Source: SAR202 cluster bacterium | GTDB lineage: Bacteria > Chloroflexota > Dehalococcoidia > Lucifugimonadales > VXLM01 | DNA: 64,000 nt | Assembly: GCA_022448725.1 (NCBI GenBank) | Contig: JAKUTR010000005.1 | Location: 1 to 64,000, forward strand | Direction of reading: 5' to 3' | In this document: in pieces, positions 9,417 to 17,505 of the stretch | Layout of the letters: every line of letters starts with the position of its first letter | How positions within the stretch are numbered: position 1 is the first letter of the stretch | Position numbers and translations under genes: made by a program | The notes under the pieces: generated by a model | The model's database searches: none | What the model saw: the letters and a program-made list of their open reading frames with translations, nothing else | Told to the model about the DNA's origin: nothing

Positions 9417-9641
9417 ATGAGTGAGCCTTCAGAAGTACGGGATGTAGAACTACGGATGGAGTTACTAAAATTGTGGTACGGCAAAAATATCCTAAGCGAT
9501 AAACAGTGGGAAAATGTTCGTAAGGGCATCGTCGAAGAACTCACTGAGGTATCCGAGTTACTGCGCGCGGTACCACTCAAATGGGAAGACGAACCATTGC
9601 CAATGTTTATGCCTTACTCTTCTGATAACAATGACCGTTAA
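9417..9641 (+). CDS. Small AtzG-like (GatC-like) amidase partner
   Basis: The predicted protein has 74 residues, is mostly helical and acidic, and ends in a Pro-rich tail reading PLKWEDEPLPMFMP. This closely follows the end of AtzG/DUF4089 proteins, where a ...PL...EP.P.F.P pattern closes a four-helix GatC-like chain that binds an AtzE-type amidase. The gene overlaps the downstream amidase start by 11 bases, so the two are probably translationally coupled and form a complex. A role in assembling or capping the amidase active site follows from the AtzG precedent. Assignment rests on a short sequence and is moderate. Confidence 0.62.
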   Translation: MSEPSEVRDVELRMELLKLWYGKNILSDKQWENVRKGIVEELTEVSELLRAVPLKWEDEPLPMFMPYSSDNNDR

Positions 9642-11049
9642 CGAAGTAGTTTTTGCTCCGGTGCGGAAGTTAGCAGAGATGCTAAGGACAGGGTATGTAT
9701 CCCCCGTGGAGTTGACTGAGTTGTTCCTCAACCGACTTGAGAGCATTGGTCCAAATTACAATGCCGTCGTGACACTCACGGCGGACCGTGCACTTGAAGA
9801 AGCCCGTAAAGCACAGGATGAAATAACCGCTGGCCGGTATCTAGGACCTCTTCACGGTGTCCCCTATGGCATAAAAGACTTGTTTGCTACCGACGGTATC
9901 CCTACTTCATGGGGATCTGCGATGTTTAAAAACCAGGTTTTTGACTTCGACTCTACTGTGGCCGCAAATCTTAAACGGGCCGGAGCTATACTCTGTGCCA
10001 AGCTCGCGATGGTGGAACTTGCCGGGGGGATCAAGTACTCTCAAGCCAATAACACCTTTACTGGACCTGGAATCAACCCATGGGGGGGCGAGACGTGGGC
10101 TGGAGGATCATCAAGCGGGTCCGGCTCTGCAGTTGCAGCAGGATTAGTGCCTTTCGCTATAGGGTCTGAGACTTGGGGATCGATAATCCTGCCATCAGCA
10201 AACTGTGGCCTGAGTGGTCTACGCCCTACTTATGGCCGTGTGAGCCGCCACGGAGCGATGGCTTTATCTTGGACACTCGACAAGCCAGGGCCAATGTGCC
10301 AGACAGCGGACGACTGTGGCCTAATATTGGAAGCTATCTCCGGTCCTGACGGCACTGACATTGCAATGACTAACCGACCATATAAGTACGAGCAATTGGG
10401 CCGTGAGACCTTCAATATTGCAGTACTCAAAGACGCTACAGACGACATAGATACTGAAATTCGGGATGCTTTCATCGTGGCGACTGAACAACTTGGTCAA
10501 ATGGCAACAATCGAAGAAGTGGAATTGCCGAACTACCCTTATCCTGCGGTCACCAGCGCTATATTTATGTCCGAGTCTGCAAGTGTTCTCTCAAATTTTG
10601 CCGAGAGTCAGAAGTCAGGAGAATTGACTGCTCCAGAAATGCGCCATGGGTTGTATGCGCGCAGCGCATCCCTCTCCACCGATTACTTGAGAGCTATGCG
10701 GATTCGCAAGATGATCGCCATCGAGATGGACCAACTACTGTCTAAATACGATGCATTGGTGGCCCCTTCCAGACCAGCGTTTGCGTACCCGCTCGATGGT
10801 GATTGGCATTCCATTCGTAGCAGGGACGTAGTAGGCGCAATGGGCAATGCTGCTGGACTACCAGCTATCTCTGTACCATCAGGATTCTCCAAAGACGGGT
10901 TGCCGGCAGGCATAGTGTTTATTGGCCGTGCATATGAAGAAAACCGGATCCTAGCCGTAGCTAACTCATATCAGTCAATGACTGGATGGCATAATCAACA
11001 TCCAAATGTTCCGGAAAGTGACATCAACAGCGAGGCACCACATGACTAA
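9631..11049 (+). CDS. Amidase-signature hydrolase (AtzE/GatA-like)
   Basis: This 472-residue amidase-signature enzyme hydrolyses a carboxamide by a Ser-cisSer-Lys triad. The Lys is in PYGIKDLFATDG. The Gly/Ser block AGGSSSGSGSAVAAG holds the cis-Ser, and the nucleophile is the Ser of ETWGSIILPSANCG. That block reads W in place of a common Gly and lacks the usual SIR arginine, so the substrate pocket probably differs from GatA. I set the start at the ATG at 9631, where homology begins, rather than an upstream in-frame ATG inside the partner gene. It overlaps the next gene by eight bases. The partner and malonyl-CoA synthetase suggest a small dicarboxylic amide substrate. Confidence 0.88.
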   Translation: MTVNEVVFAPVRKLAEMLRTGYVSPVELTELFLNRLESIGPNYNAVVTLTADRALEEARKAQDEITAGRYLGPLHGVPYGIKDLFATDGIPTSWGSAMFKNQVFDFDSTVAANLKRAGAILCAKLAMVELAGGIKYSQANNTFTGPGINPWGGETWAGGSSSGSGSAVAAGLVPFAIGSETWGSIILPSANCGLSGLRPTYGRVSRHGAMALSWTLDKPGPMCQTADDCGLILEAISGPDGTDIAMTNRPYKYEQLGRETFNIAVLKDATDDIDTEIRDAFIVATEQLGQMATIEEVELPNYPYPAVTSAIFMSESASVLSNFAESQKSGELTAPEMRHGLYARSASLSTDYLRAMRIRKMIAIEMDQLLSKYDALVAPSRPAFAYPLDGDWHSIRSRDVVGAMGNAAGLPAISVPSGFSKDGLPAGIVFIGRAYEENRILAVANSYQSMTGWHNQHPNVPESDINSEAPHD

Positions 11050-12070
11050 AACCCTAAACGTTGCCTTTATTGGATGCGGTGGCATCAGCAAATACCATGT
11101 CAAAAACGTTGTCTCTTCACCTCACCTGAGACTCGTCGCAACCATGGATATGGTTGAAGCCCCTGCGCGGGAACGCGCACAAGAGGGTGGCGCAGACTAT
11201 TGGACTACCGACCTGGACAGAATCCTAGCGGATCCGAACATTGATGCCGTCATGGTGTTCGCGACCCATAATACACATGCCGACCTGACCGTCCGAGCCT
11301 GCGAAGCTGGCAAACATGTTTTCGTCGAGAAACCACCTGCGATGACCATTCAAGAAGCTAAACGAGTTCAGCAGGTTGCATACGAGACCAATAAACACGT
11401 TATGAGTGGCTGGTGGTTCAAACACTCACCGATAACCAAACGCCTTCGTGAGGTTATCGCCAAACCGCAGTTCGTACTGTTCACGTGCCGTATCCCACGG
11501 ACTAACGCTAAAACCGGTCACCCACACAGTGAAGATCCTTACGCTGCGAACGGAATACTGGATCTTGCAGGATACAATCTCCACTGGATTTGGCATGTCG
11601 TACGGTCTCAACCAGTAGAAGTAATAGCTATGGGGTACGGTGGTCAAGCTACCAATACCAGTACAATCCTTATACGATTTGAGAATGGTGCGACTGGTAA
11701 TTCCGTCACAAGTCTAGCCGGAGGCGGGGGCATAATTCCTAAGCATTATGCCGAGGGCGGTGCAGGCGATGTTAGTGCCGCGACGCTCCGCTTTGGTAAC
11801 CTCGTCTTCGAAGGTACAGATGAACCAGGTATCGTGGGAAACGCGTACCACAATGGATTTGACGAAGAGATGTCCATGTTCGCCGATCTATGTCTGAATA
11901 ACGGTACCAATCCTATGGATATTTGGGAGGCCTGTATTCCCACTGTGATCTTCGAGAAAGCCGTAGAGTCGATGGACACAGGTCGTGCTGTGCCCATTGA
12001 CGTACATAAGGAGTTCTACTTACCGAACGGTGAACTCCCTCCTAGCATCGCCCAGTTCGGTGACAACTAA
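11042..12070 (+). CDS. Gfo/Idh/MocA-family oxidoreductase
   Basis: This is a 342-residue NAD(P)-dependent oxidoreductase. The N-terminal Rossmann motif is VAFIGCGGISKYH. The characteristic EKPPAMTI segment supplies the catalytic Lys of the EKP motif, and DLAGYNLHWIWHV in the C-terminal domain holds the conserved Asp/His pair region. Such enzymes oxidise sugars, inositols or their derivatives. The ATG overlaps the amidase stop by eight bases, and the DUF6807 gene follows after three bases, so these genes are co-transcribed. The substrate is not evident; a glycosyl or cyclitol compound is likely. Confidence 0.88.
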   Translation: MTKTLNVAFIGCGGISKYHVKNVVSSPHLRLVATMDMVEAPARERAQEGGADYWTTDLDRILADPNIDAVMVFATHNTHADLTVRACEAGKHVFVEKPPAMTIQEAKRVQQVAYETNKHVMSGWWFKHSPITKRLREVIAKPQFVLFTCRIPRTNAKTGHPHSEDPYAANGILDLAGYNLHWIWHVVRSQPVEVIAMGYGGQATNTSTILIRFENGATGNSVTSLAGGGGIIPKHYAEGGAGDVSAATLRFGNLVFEGTDEPGIVGNAYHNGFDEEMSMFADLCLNNGTNPMDIWEACIPTVIFEKAVESMDTGRAVPIDVHKEFYLPNGELPPSIAQFGDN

Positions 12071-12073
12071 CAC

Positions 12074-12967
12074 ATGGGCAACTTCACCGTCGAACCTGAC
12101 GAGGTCGACCTCCCACGCGGGGCGACCGCTGGCGCGCGACGCAAATGGGTGCGGTGGCAAGGCAAGGCAGTCACGGCACTCAGCCAAAACTCCCATCGTG
12201 CGTATCTTTTCCCAGTCCTTACCCCAGAAGGAGTCGCACTAACAGCCGAAGCGCCGATCGATCACCCTCATCATAGTTCTCTCACTATTGGCACAGACCA
12301 TTTCGATGTGGCCTATATTTATGGTGAGAGCCGTGAGGAGCGAGGCACCTACAACTTCTACGTCAATGACACTTTCCAGGGTCGTGCAGCAGGCCGCACC
12401 CTAGAAACATCTTTGCATTGGGAGGAGTTAGCAAGTGACCACCTAAGCATTGACCAGCAGGTCGAATGGCAAGGCCCCGCCGAGTGGGGCGCACCCAACC
12501 GCAGAACACTTGCCATCGAGACACGAACAATTGACATACACGCTAGCGAGAGATCGAACGAGATTACCGTAACCTCACGGCTAGAACCAACCAACTGGAA
12601 GATTTCTATTGGCCCGCCTCGCCATGCTTACTTCACGGTTCGAATCGCTGATGGCTTACGCGTGGTCGACGGTGGCAAATTAATTGATTCCGAGGGTGCC
12701 ATAGGAGGTAACTCAGTCAGTAAGGGCAATGCGGTCTGGGTCAACGCATCTGGTATTGGTCCCCACAATAAACGAGCTGGCTTGACGGTGATTCCTAGGG
12801 CCAAAGATGGGATCCCACATTGGTACGCTCATGACTGGGGCAGTATCGCACTCAACCCCTTCCTCAACAAGAAACAAGTTGTCGGTGTAGGGGACAGCCT
12901 TGAGCTTAGCGTCACCTACATTGCATACGATGGTGATGCGCCTAGTCCCCCCGTAATCAAGAGTTAA
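12074..12967 (+). CDS. DUF6807 (PmoA-family) protein
   Basis: The 297-residue protein contains the family hallmark RAYLFPVLTPEGVALTAE followed by PIDHPHHSSLTIG, a His-rich strand typical of DUF6807, which some databases label PmoA. The rest is beta-rich (for instance VDGGKLIDSEGAIGGNSVSK), fitting a galactose-mutarotase-like sandwich. The family is often found next to Gfo/Idh/MocA oxidoreductases in sugar catabolic loci, as here. Despite the family label, nothing suggests methane oxidation. Activity is unproven. No signal peptide is visible, so it is probably cytosolic. Confidence 0.75.
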   Translation: MGNFTVEPDEVDLPRGATAGARRKWVRWQGKAVTALSQNSHRAYLFPVLTPEGVALTAEAPIDHPHHSSLTIGTDHFDVAYIYGESREERGTYNFYVNDTFQGRAAGRTLETSLHWEELASDHLSIDQQVEWQGPAEWGAPNRRTLAIETRTIDIHASERSNEITVTSRLEPTNWKISIGPPRHAYFTVRIADGLRVVDGGKLIDSEGAIGGNSVSKGNAVWVNASGIGPHNKRAGLTVIPRAKDGIPHWYAHDWGSIALNPFLNKKQVVGVGDSLELSVTYIAYDGDAPSPPVIKS

Positions 12968-13040
12968 CGAACCAAACTCTCATACATGCGGTTAACCACC
13001 TGATCTAGTATCTCAGACCTTAGTTCAGAACTTGATCCTG

Positions 13041-13069
13041 TTGACGCAACTACCACACGTCCATATACT
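13041..13069 (+). promoter_or_regulatory. Sigma-70-type promoter of dnaN
   Basis: A -35 TTGACG and a -10 TATACT are separated by 17 bases; each differs from consensus at one base. Transcription would start near 13076, about 25 bases before the dnaN ATG. This also argues against earlier in-frame starts. Confidence 0.65.
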
Positions 13070-13100
13070 ACCCCTACTCTCGTCCGGACCGGAGTCTGTG

Positions 13101-14234
13101 ATGCGTCTTTCCTGCCTGCAAGAGAATCTTAACCTTGGCCTCTCCATCGTGGGTAGAGCGGTGGCTACGAGGACAACCTATCCCGTCATGCAAAATGTAC
13201 TTATAAAGTGTGACGACGGGCGCCTGAAACTAACTGCCACTAACCAAGAGATCGCCATTAGTACCTGGATAGGGGCACAAATCGAAGAGGATGGGGCGCT
13301 CACGGTCCCTGCACGTTTACTTACCGAGTTTGTAAGTTCCCTCCCTGCAGAACGCATTGACCTCACAGACATCGATCAGCCCGTCGGGCTCTCAATGAGC
13401 TGTGCCCGGTTCGATGCACAGATAAACGGAACTGCTGCCGATGAGTTCCCGCCCATCCCAAGTGTCGACTCGGGAATTGTGGCCAGGGTTGACTCAAAAA
13501 CAATGAGCGAGGCTATCGAACACGTGGTGATTGCAGCAGCCACAGAGGACTCTCGCCCAGTACTTACCGGTATTAAGGTTGAACTCAGTGGTGACCAGTT
13601 CACTTTCGCAGCGGCCGACGGCTTTAGACTTGCAGTCTATAAGGGCAAGCTTGAGGAATCCATCTCCGAAGACGTTGATTTCATCGTCCCAGCACGCGCT
13701 CTTCAAGACGTTAGCAGGTTGATAGGCGGCACGGATGACCCCGTAGAATTCACTGTTACACAATCAAAAAGCCAGGCTCTTTTTAAGCTCAACAATATTG
13801 AGATTGTAGCTAATTTACTGCAAGGTACCTTCCCCAACTACTCACAGCTCATACCCGCCGACTTTGGTAGCCGCGCTATAGTCGACTTAGAAGAATTCAC
13901 CCGTGCCACGCGCGCAGCCTCTATCTTCGCTCGGGACGGAAGTGGGATCGTTCGCTTGGTCATCGATTCTGCCGACAACGGCTCTGGCAAAATATCGATT
14001 CAGTCAAAATCTGAGGAAATCGGAGAAAACCAGAGTGAACTCGATGCTGACGTGGAGGGCGAAGGTGACTCAAAGATTGCGTTCAGTAGTAAATACCTTA
14101 CAGACGTCCTGAGTATCCTTGAAACTAAACAAGTGGTGCTCGAAGTGACTGGTCCATCTAGCCCCGGCGTTCTTAAGCCATTGGGCAGGGACAACTATGT
14201 GCACGTTGTGATGCCCATATTCGTTCAGTGGTAG
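13101..14234 (+). CDS. dnaN: DNA polymerase III beta subunit (sliding clamp)
   Basis: The 377-residue protein forms the dimeric ring that tethers the replicative polymerase to DNA. Three clamp-fold domains are recognisable: MRLSCLQENLNLGLSIVGRA with YPVMQNVLIKC in the first, RPVLTGIKVELSGDQFTFAA with DGFRLAVYK in the second, and a third ending YVHVVMPIFVQW. Length is normal. I start it at the ATG with GGAG six bases upstream; earlier in-frame starts would lie across the promoter. dnaA and recF are not adjacent, so this is not an obvious origin region. It converges on acpP. Confidence 0.95.
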   Translation: MRLSCLQENLNLGLSIVGRAVATRTTYPVMQNVLIKCDDGRLKLTATNQEIAISTWIGAQIEEDGALTVPARLLTEFVSSLPAERIDLTDIDQPVGLSMSCARFDAQINGTAADEFPPIPSVDSGIVARVDSKTMSEAIEHVVIAAATEDSRPVLTGIKVELSGDQFTFAAADGFRLAVYKGKLEESISEDVDFIVPARALQDVSRLIGGTDDPVEFTVTQSKSQALFKLNNIEIVANLLQGTFPNYSQLIPADFGSRAIVDLEEFTRATRAASIFARDGSGIVRLVIDSADNGSGKISIQSKSEEIGENQSELDADVEGEGDSKIAFSSKYLTDVLSILETKQVVLEVTGPSSPGVLKPLGRDNYVHVVMPIFVQW

Positions 14235-14306
14235 ACGCTAGGACTTAGACAGACTGGACCCTATCAAGTCATCAGCCAATCATCTGAGAACTGCTTCTAG
14301 GGGCGA

Positions 14307-14567
14307 CTAGTTGTCATCAACACCATTGGCTTTGAGGTAATCGATGGCTGCTTGAACGTTAGTTATTCCCTCGGCATCCTCGTCCGAGATTTCAAGGGGA
14401 CTATCGTCAGTACCGAATTCCTCTTCGAACGCCATTATCAACTCTACAAGGTCAAGTGAGTCAGCATTCAAGTCCTCGGTAAAAGAAGCTCCCGGTGTGA
14501 CCTCTTCTTCGTCAACGCTTAGCTTCTCAGCGACGACACTTTGTACTCTCTCCATAACGGACGCCAT
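14307..14567 (-). CDS. acpP: Acyl carrier protein
   Basis: This 86-residue acidic helical protein carries growing acyl chains in fatty acid synthesis. The 4'-phosphopantetheine attachment Ser is residue 37 in the DSL motif ([19 protein letters not shown]). GGGAGG lies six bases upstream of the chosen ATG. It is the last gene of the yceD-rpmF-fabD-nusB-acpP run. Nearby FabD loads it with malonate; the dehydratases and reductases acting on its cargo are encoded at 56-60 kb. Confidence 0.96.
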   Translation of the reverse strand: MASVMERVQSVVAEKLSVDEEEVTPGASFTEDLNADSLDLVELIMAFEEEFGTDDSPLEISDEDAEGITNVQAAIDYLKANGVDDN

Positions 14568-14600
14568 TCAGTACCTCCCAGTAGAACCCAGTTTGTAAGT

Positions 14601-15053
14601 CTAGAGTGTTTCTTTAACTTCTTCCATCACAGAACCGAGCACACCGTTCACGAACTTCGGTGTCCCATCGGCTCCAAAAATTTTTGCGATTTCAACTGCC
14701 TCGTTAATCGCTACTTTCGGCGGGGTATGGCCTCCAAACCGAATCTCATAGATTGCAATTCTCAGTATGTTCCGATCCACCGTCGCCATCTGGTGAACTG
14801 GCCACGAGGGAGCAAAGGTCTCTATTATCTTATCGATTTCCTCACGGTGTGCAAGTACCCCCGCGACAAGATTTCTAGAAAACGTCCTCGCTGTCTTAGG
14901 AAGAGCAATATCGTCAGGGTAAGTAGATAGCACCGTCTCAAGATTGTGTTCACTACTATCCAATTCATACAAGACTTGGAGGGTTACCACACGTGATCTA
15001 CGTTTGTTATTGGCAAGAGGCTCAGGCGTTCTCGTGGCAGATGTTGGAGTCAA
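14601..15053 (-). CDS. nusB: Transcription antitermination protein NusB
   Basis: This is a 150-residue all-helical RNA-binding protein of the rRNA antitermination complex. The family pattern is clear in RRSRVVTLQVLYELD near the N-terminus, VDRNILRIAIYEI in the middle and PPKVAINEAVEIAKIFG, followed by KFVNGVLGSV. The start is a TTG with no clear ribosome site, so a few N-terminal residues are uncertain. Its place between fabD and acpP is unusual for this fab cluster and couples a transcription factor to lipid genes. Confidence 0.95.
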   Translation of the reverse strand: MTPTSATRTPEPLANNKRRSRVVTLQVLYELDSSEHNLETVLSTYPDDIALPKTARTFSRNLVAGVLAHREEIDKIIETFAPSWPVHQMATVDRNILRIAIYEIRFGGHTPPKVAINEAVEIAKIFGADGTPKFVNGVLGSVMEEVKETL

Positions 15054-15078
15054 TGTGTAAATCGTACCGATATCTTAG

Positions 15079-16038
15079 TTAGTTCCGATTGAACGTAAGA
15101 AGTGAGTCCCAGTCCCCAATGTTCTCAACCCTTACTTCACTATCCATCCGCTTGACCATCCCGCTCAAAACTCGTCCTGGACCTATCTCAATAAAGTGAT
15201 CAACACCTGATTTGAGCATATAGGTAACAGACTGGCTCCAGTTAACACAGTTGCAGATCCCGGCTATAAGTTCATTCTTTACTGCCGATCCTTTGGTAAG
15301 GGGCCTTGCCGTACAATTCGCGATGATTGGAACAGAGGGATCCTTGAATGTCAAAGCCTCGACTGCGTCGATGAGGCCTGCTTGGGCCGGCTCCATAAGC
15401 GGAGAGTGAAAAGCTCCTGCAACACGCAATGGCATAGCCTTCCTGGCTCCACGAGCAGTCGCCATATCCAGAGCATTCGCTAAGGACCGTCTGTCACCAG
15501 AAATGACGATCTGGTCAGGCGTATTAACGGTTGAGATGACAGTGCCTGCTTCACGGCAAATTTGCTCAAGCGTCATCTGGTCCAAGCCAATGACTGCCGC
15601 CATTGCGCCCACCTGACTCTGGCAAGCCTCTTGCATTAGACGACCTCTCTCTTGAACGAGCCACGCCGTCTCAGCAATGTCAAGAACGCCTGCAACGGCC
15701 AAGGCAGTATATTCACCCAAACTGTGCCCCGCGACGAATTGTGGACTTGGAACAGTGTCAGGACCTAGGTGATCTTGCATCGCTTTCACTGATGCAAGAC
15801 TCACAGCTAGGATCGCTGGCTGTGCGTTTTCTGTCTCCTTAAGTTCGTCTGCAGGACCTTCAAACAACATCTTAGAGAGGGGCCTCTCAAGTGCCTTATC
15901 GACCTCGTGGAAAACTGAACGGGCGGCTTTAGAGTTATCGTAGAGCTCTTCGCCCATACCGACAGTCTGAGTACCCTGTCCTGGAAACAGGTACGCGGTG
16001 CCATTCCCACGTGCAACTGGTTTGAAGTGAAGTGTCAC
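15079..16038 (-). CDS. fabD: Malonyl-CoA:ACP transacylase
   Basis: This 319-residue enzyme transfers malonate from CoA to acyl carrier protein. It shows the family's N-terminal oxyanion segment (YLFPGQGTQTVGMG), the nucleophile elbow GHSLGEYTALA and a late GAFHSPLMEPA, whose His completes the Ser-His pair. The start is GTG with AGAGG seven bases upstream. It lies between rpmF and nusB on the minus strand. Its substrate could come from acetyl-CoA carboxylase, not in this window, or from the malonyl-CoA synthetase at 8-9 kb. Confidence 0.96.
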   Translation of the reverse strand: MTLHFKPVARGNGTAYLFPGQGTQTVGMGEELYDNSKAARSVFHEVDKALERPLSKMLFEGPADELKETENAQPAILAVSLASVKAMQDHLGPDTVPSPQFVAGHSLGEYTALAVAGVLDIAETAWLVQERGRLMQEACQSQVGAMAAVIGLDQMTLEQICREAGTVISTVNTPDQIVISGDRRSLANALDMATARGARKAMPLRVAGAFHSPLMEPAQAGLIDAVEALTFKDPSVPIIANCTARPLTKGSAVKNELIAGICNCVNWSQSVTYMLKSGVDHFIEIGPGRVLSGMVKRMDSEVRVENIGDWDSLLTFNRN

Positions 16039-16050
16039 TCTACGGCCTCT

Positions 16051-16251
16051 TTATTCGATCTCGGAGGACTCCGACGAGATCACCTCGCGACCATTGTAAT
16101 ACCCGCAGGTCGGGCAGACGTGGTGTGGGCGCATCTTGCCTTCACAATCAGGGCAATCAACCACAGTGGGAATACTCAAGCCTTGATTGGCTCGTCGCTT
16201 CCCGCGTCGTCCTCTTGAGTGTTTTTTCTTTGGTACTGGGCCGCCAGCCAT
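16051..16251 (-). CDS. rpmF: 50S ribosomal protein L32
   Basis: This is a short basic large-subunit protein of 66 residues. The N-terminus GGPVPKKKHSRGRRGKRRA is characteristic, followed by a zinc ribbon with two CxxC pairs (CPDCEGKMRPHHVCPTCGYYNG). AAGGAG lies eight bases before the ATG. The pairing with the upstream DUF177 gene is one of the best conserved gene neighbourhoods in bacteria. Presence of all four cysteines means the zinc-binding form. Confidence 0.96.
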   Translation of the reverse strand: MAGGPVPKKKHSRGRRGKRRANQGLSIPTVVDCPDCEGKMRPHHVCPTCGYYNGREVISSESSEIE

Positions 16252-16280
16252 GACGGGCTCCTTTCTTCCGCTAACTTATT

Positions 16281-16802
16281 TTACGACTCGGATACGGACA
16301 CAACCTCGCGAAGCACGTCCCAACGAGGATCGCGAAGTTCCGTGTTACATTCGCACTTCATCTCGTTTAAATTGATCCCACACAACTCACACAGACCTTT
16401 GCAGTCCTCTCTACAGATGGGCTGCATGGGTGTAGCAATAGAGGCATATTGATGAAGAATGTCACTAAGGTCGAGCTCCCTATTTTCGTCGATCAGTGGT
16501 GGCTCGTCAGCTTCGTCGAAATCGATTAAGCCAGCGGCAACATCTTCGCTTAAGAGAGCTTCCTCCTCGATCGTGATACGAATCGGCTGAAGGTATTCAA
16601 CCAAACATCGGGCGCATGTGCACCTGACATCTGATCCAGCCTTCACGCTAATCCATACTCCACGCAGGGTCCGCATCAGCTTCACATCGGCAACAATTTT
16701 TATCTCATCCACACCCTCGGATGAAACTACCGTATCGTCAAGGCTGTGATGTCGGGTCGACCCGCTTGGTTCTCTCATAAGTTGGGATACGTTAAGGTGC
16801 AT
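16281..16802 (-). CDS. yceD: DUF177/YceD family protein
   Basis: The 173-residue protein belongs to the YceD/DUF177 family, which is associated with 23S rRNA accumulation in some bacteria and plastids. The zinc-type cysteine pairs are visible: CTCARCLVEY in the middle, and CREDCKGLCELCGINLN near the C-terminus. The phrase GLCELCG-N-LN is the family hallmark. I start at the ATG at 16802, with AGGGG nine bases upstream; a TTG three codons earlier would sit directly on that site. It is the first gene of the rpmF-fabD-nusB-acpP operon and has a good promoter. Confidence 0.9.
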   Translation of the reverse strand: MHLNVSQLMREPSGSTRHHSLDDTVVSSEGVDEIKIVADVKLMRTLRGVWISVKAGSDVRCTCARCLVEYLQPIRITIEEEALLSEDVAAGLIDFDEADEPPLIDENRELDLSDILHQYASIATPMQPICREDCKGLCELCGINLNEMKCECNTELRDPRWDVLREVVSVSES

Positions 16803-16855
16803 GTCACTCAACCCCTACTTGAAAAGGGGGATCTTAGCTACTTGAGCAAGGTAAA

Positions 16856-16885
16856 ATTTTAGCTCTGGCAGTGCGATCGTGTCAA
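16856..16885 (-). promoter_or_regulatory. Sigma-70-type promoter of the yceD-rpmF-fabD-nusB-acpP operon
   Basis: On the minus strand a perfect -35 TTGACA (16885 to 16880) and a -10 TAAAAT (16861 to 16856) are separated by 18 bases. The predicted start is about 47 bases before the yceD ATG. Confidence 0.65.
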
Positions 16886-17010
16886 TATTCACAGGGTGCT
16901 CAAATGTTGGTCTTCGAAGCCACCACTATGACACGGTCCCAAGTATCCAAAAGCTGCCCCTCAATCAAGGACACACTAACAGATGTAATGTAAGTAGCAG
17001 ATGTAATTAT

Positions 17011-17394
17011 CTAGCTACGGATCTTCCGAAAGGAGTTTTTTACGGAGATCTTACCGTCCTTAAAATGGAAAATATCACAACCATCTACTTCAACTTGACT
17101 GCCATCAGCTCCAGTCGCGCGGAAAGTCCATTCTGAGACACCACGATCACCGGCCACGAAATGACTATCGTCACCCCAAGACCCATCTGGGAACATCTCG
17201 AGCACCTTAGCGTAACCCGCTTGAACGTTCTCGTAACCTACAAAACTAGCTCCGTCCTGGTCTGGACCAGCCGATAGTTTGAAGGTGCAGTCTCGATGCA
17301 TAAAGGACATGAGCTTGTCGAGATCGTGCGCCGTCCATGCAGCCGCGAAGTCCTGTAGAAATTCAATCGTTACTTCATCTATTGAGGTCGCCAT
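17011..17394 (-). CDS. SnoaL/NTF2-like small protein
   Basis: This 127-residue single-domain protein has the SnoaL-like pattern: an N-terminal helix with FAAAWTAHDLDKLMSFMHRDC, a middle VSEWTFRATGADG strand and a closing DIFHFKDGKISVKNSFRK. Such cone-shaped folds act as small isomerases, cyclases or hydrolases, or bind ligands. AGGAG is seven bases before the ATG. It is divergent from the CocE-type esterase gene. Specific substrate is unknown. Confidence 0.82.
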   Translation of the reverse strand: MATSIDEVTIEFLQDFAAAWTAHDLDKLMSFMHRDCTFKLSAGPDQDGASFVGYENVQAGYAKVLEMFPDGSWGDDSHFVAGDRGVSEWTFRATGADGSQVEVDGCDIFHFKDGKISVKNSFRKIRS

Positions 17395-17455
17395 CGTGTT
17401 CTCCTAGGGGGTATTGCAGTTAGCACAACGAGTGTATATTCGTGGCTCAAGGGGC

Positions 17456-17475
17456 GTCAACAAACTGACGTTGAC
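17456..17475. promoter_or_regulatory. Candidate operator between divergent SnoaL-like and CocE-like genes
   Basis: GTCAAC and GTTGAC form a perfect inverted repeat with an eight-base spacer, 31 bases before the CocE-like ATG. It could bind a dimeric regulator shared by both genes, but short repeats can be chance. Confidence 0.25.
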
Positions 17476-17505
17476 TGACATCACCGTGCTGAGTAAGGTA
17501 CCTCG

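Noticed and set aside
12074-12967. Methane monooxygenase subunit (PmoA) label
   Set aside because: No membrane helices or copper site; the name is only a legacy label of the DUF6807 family.
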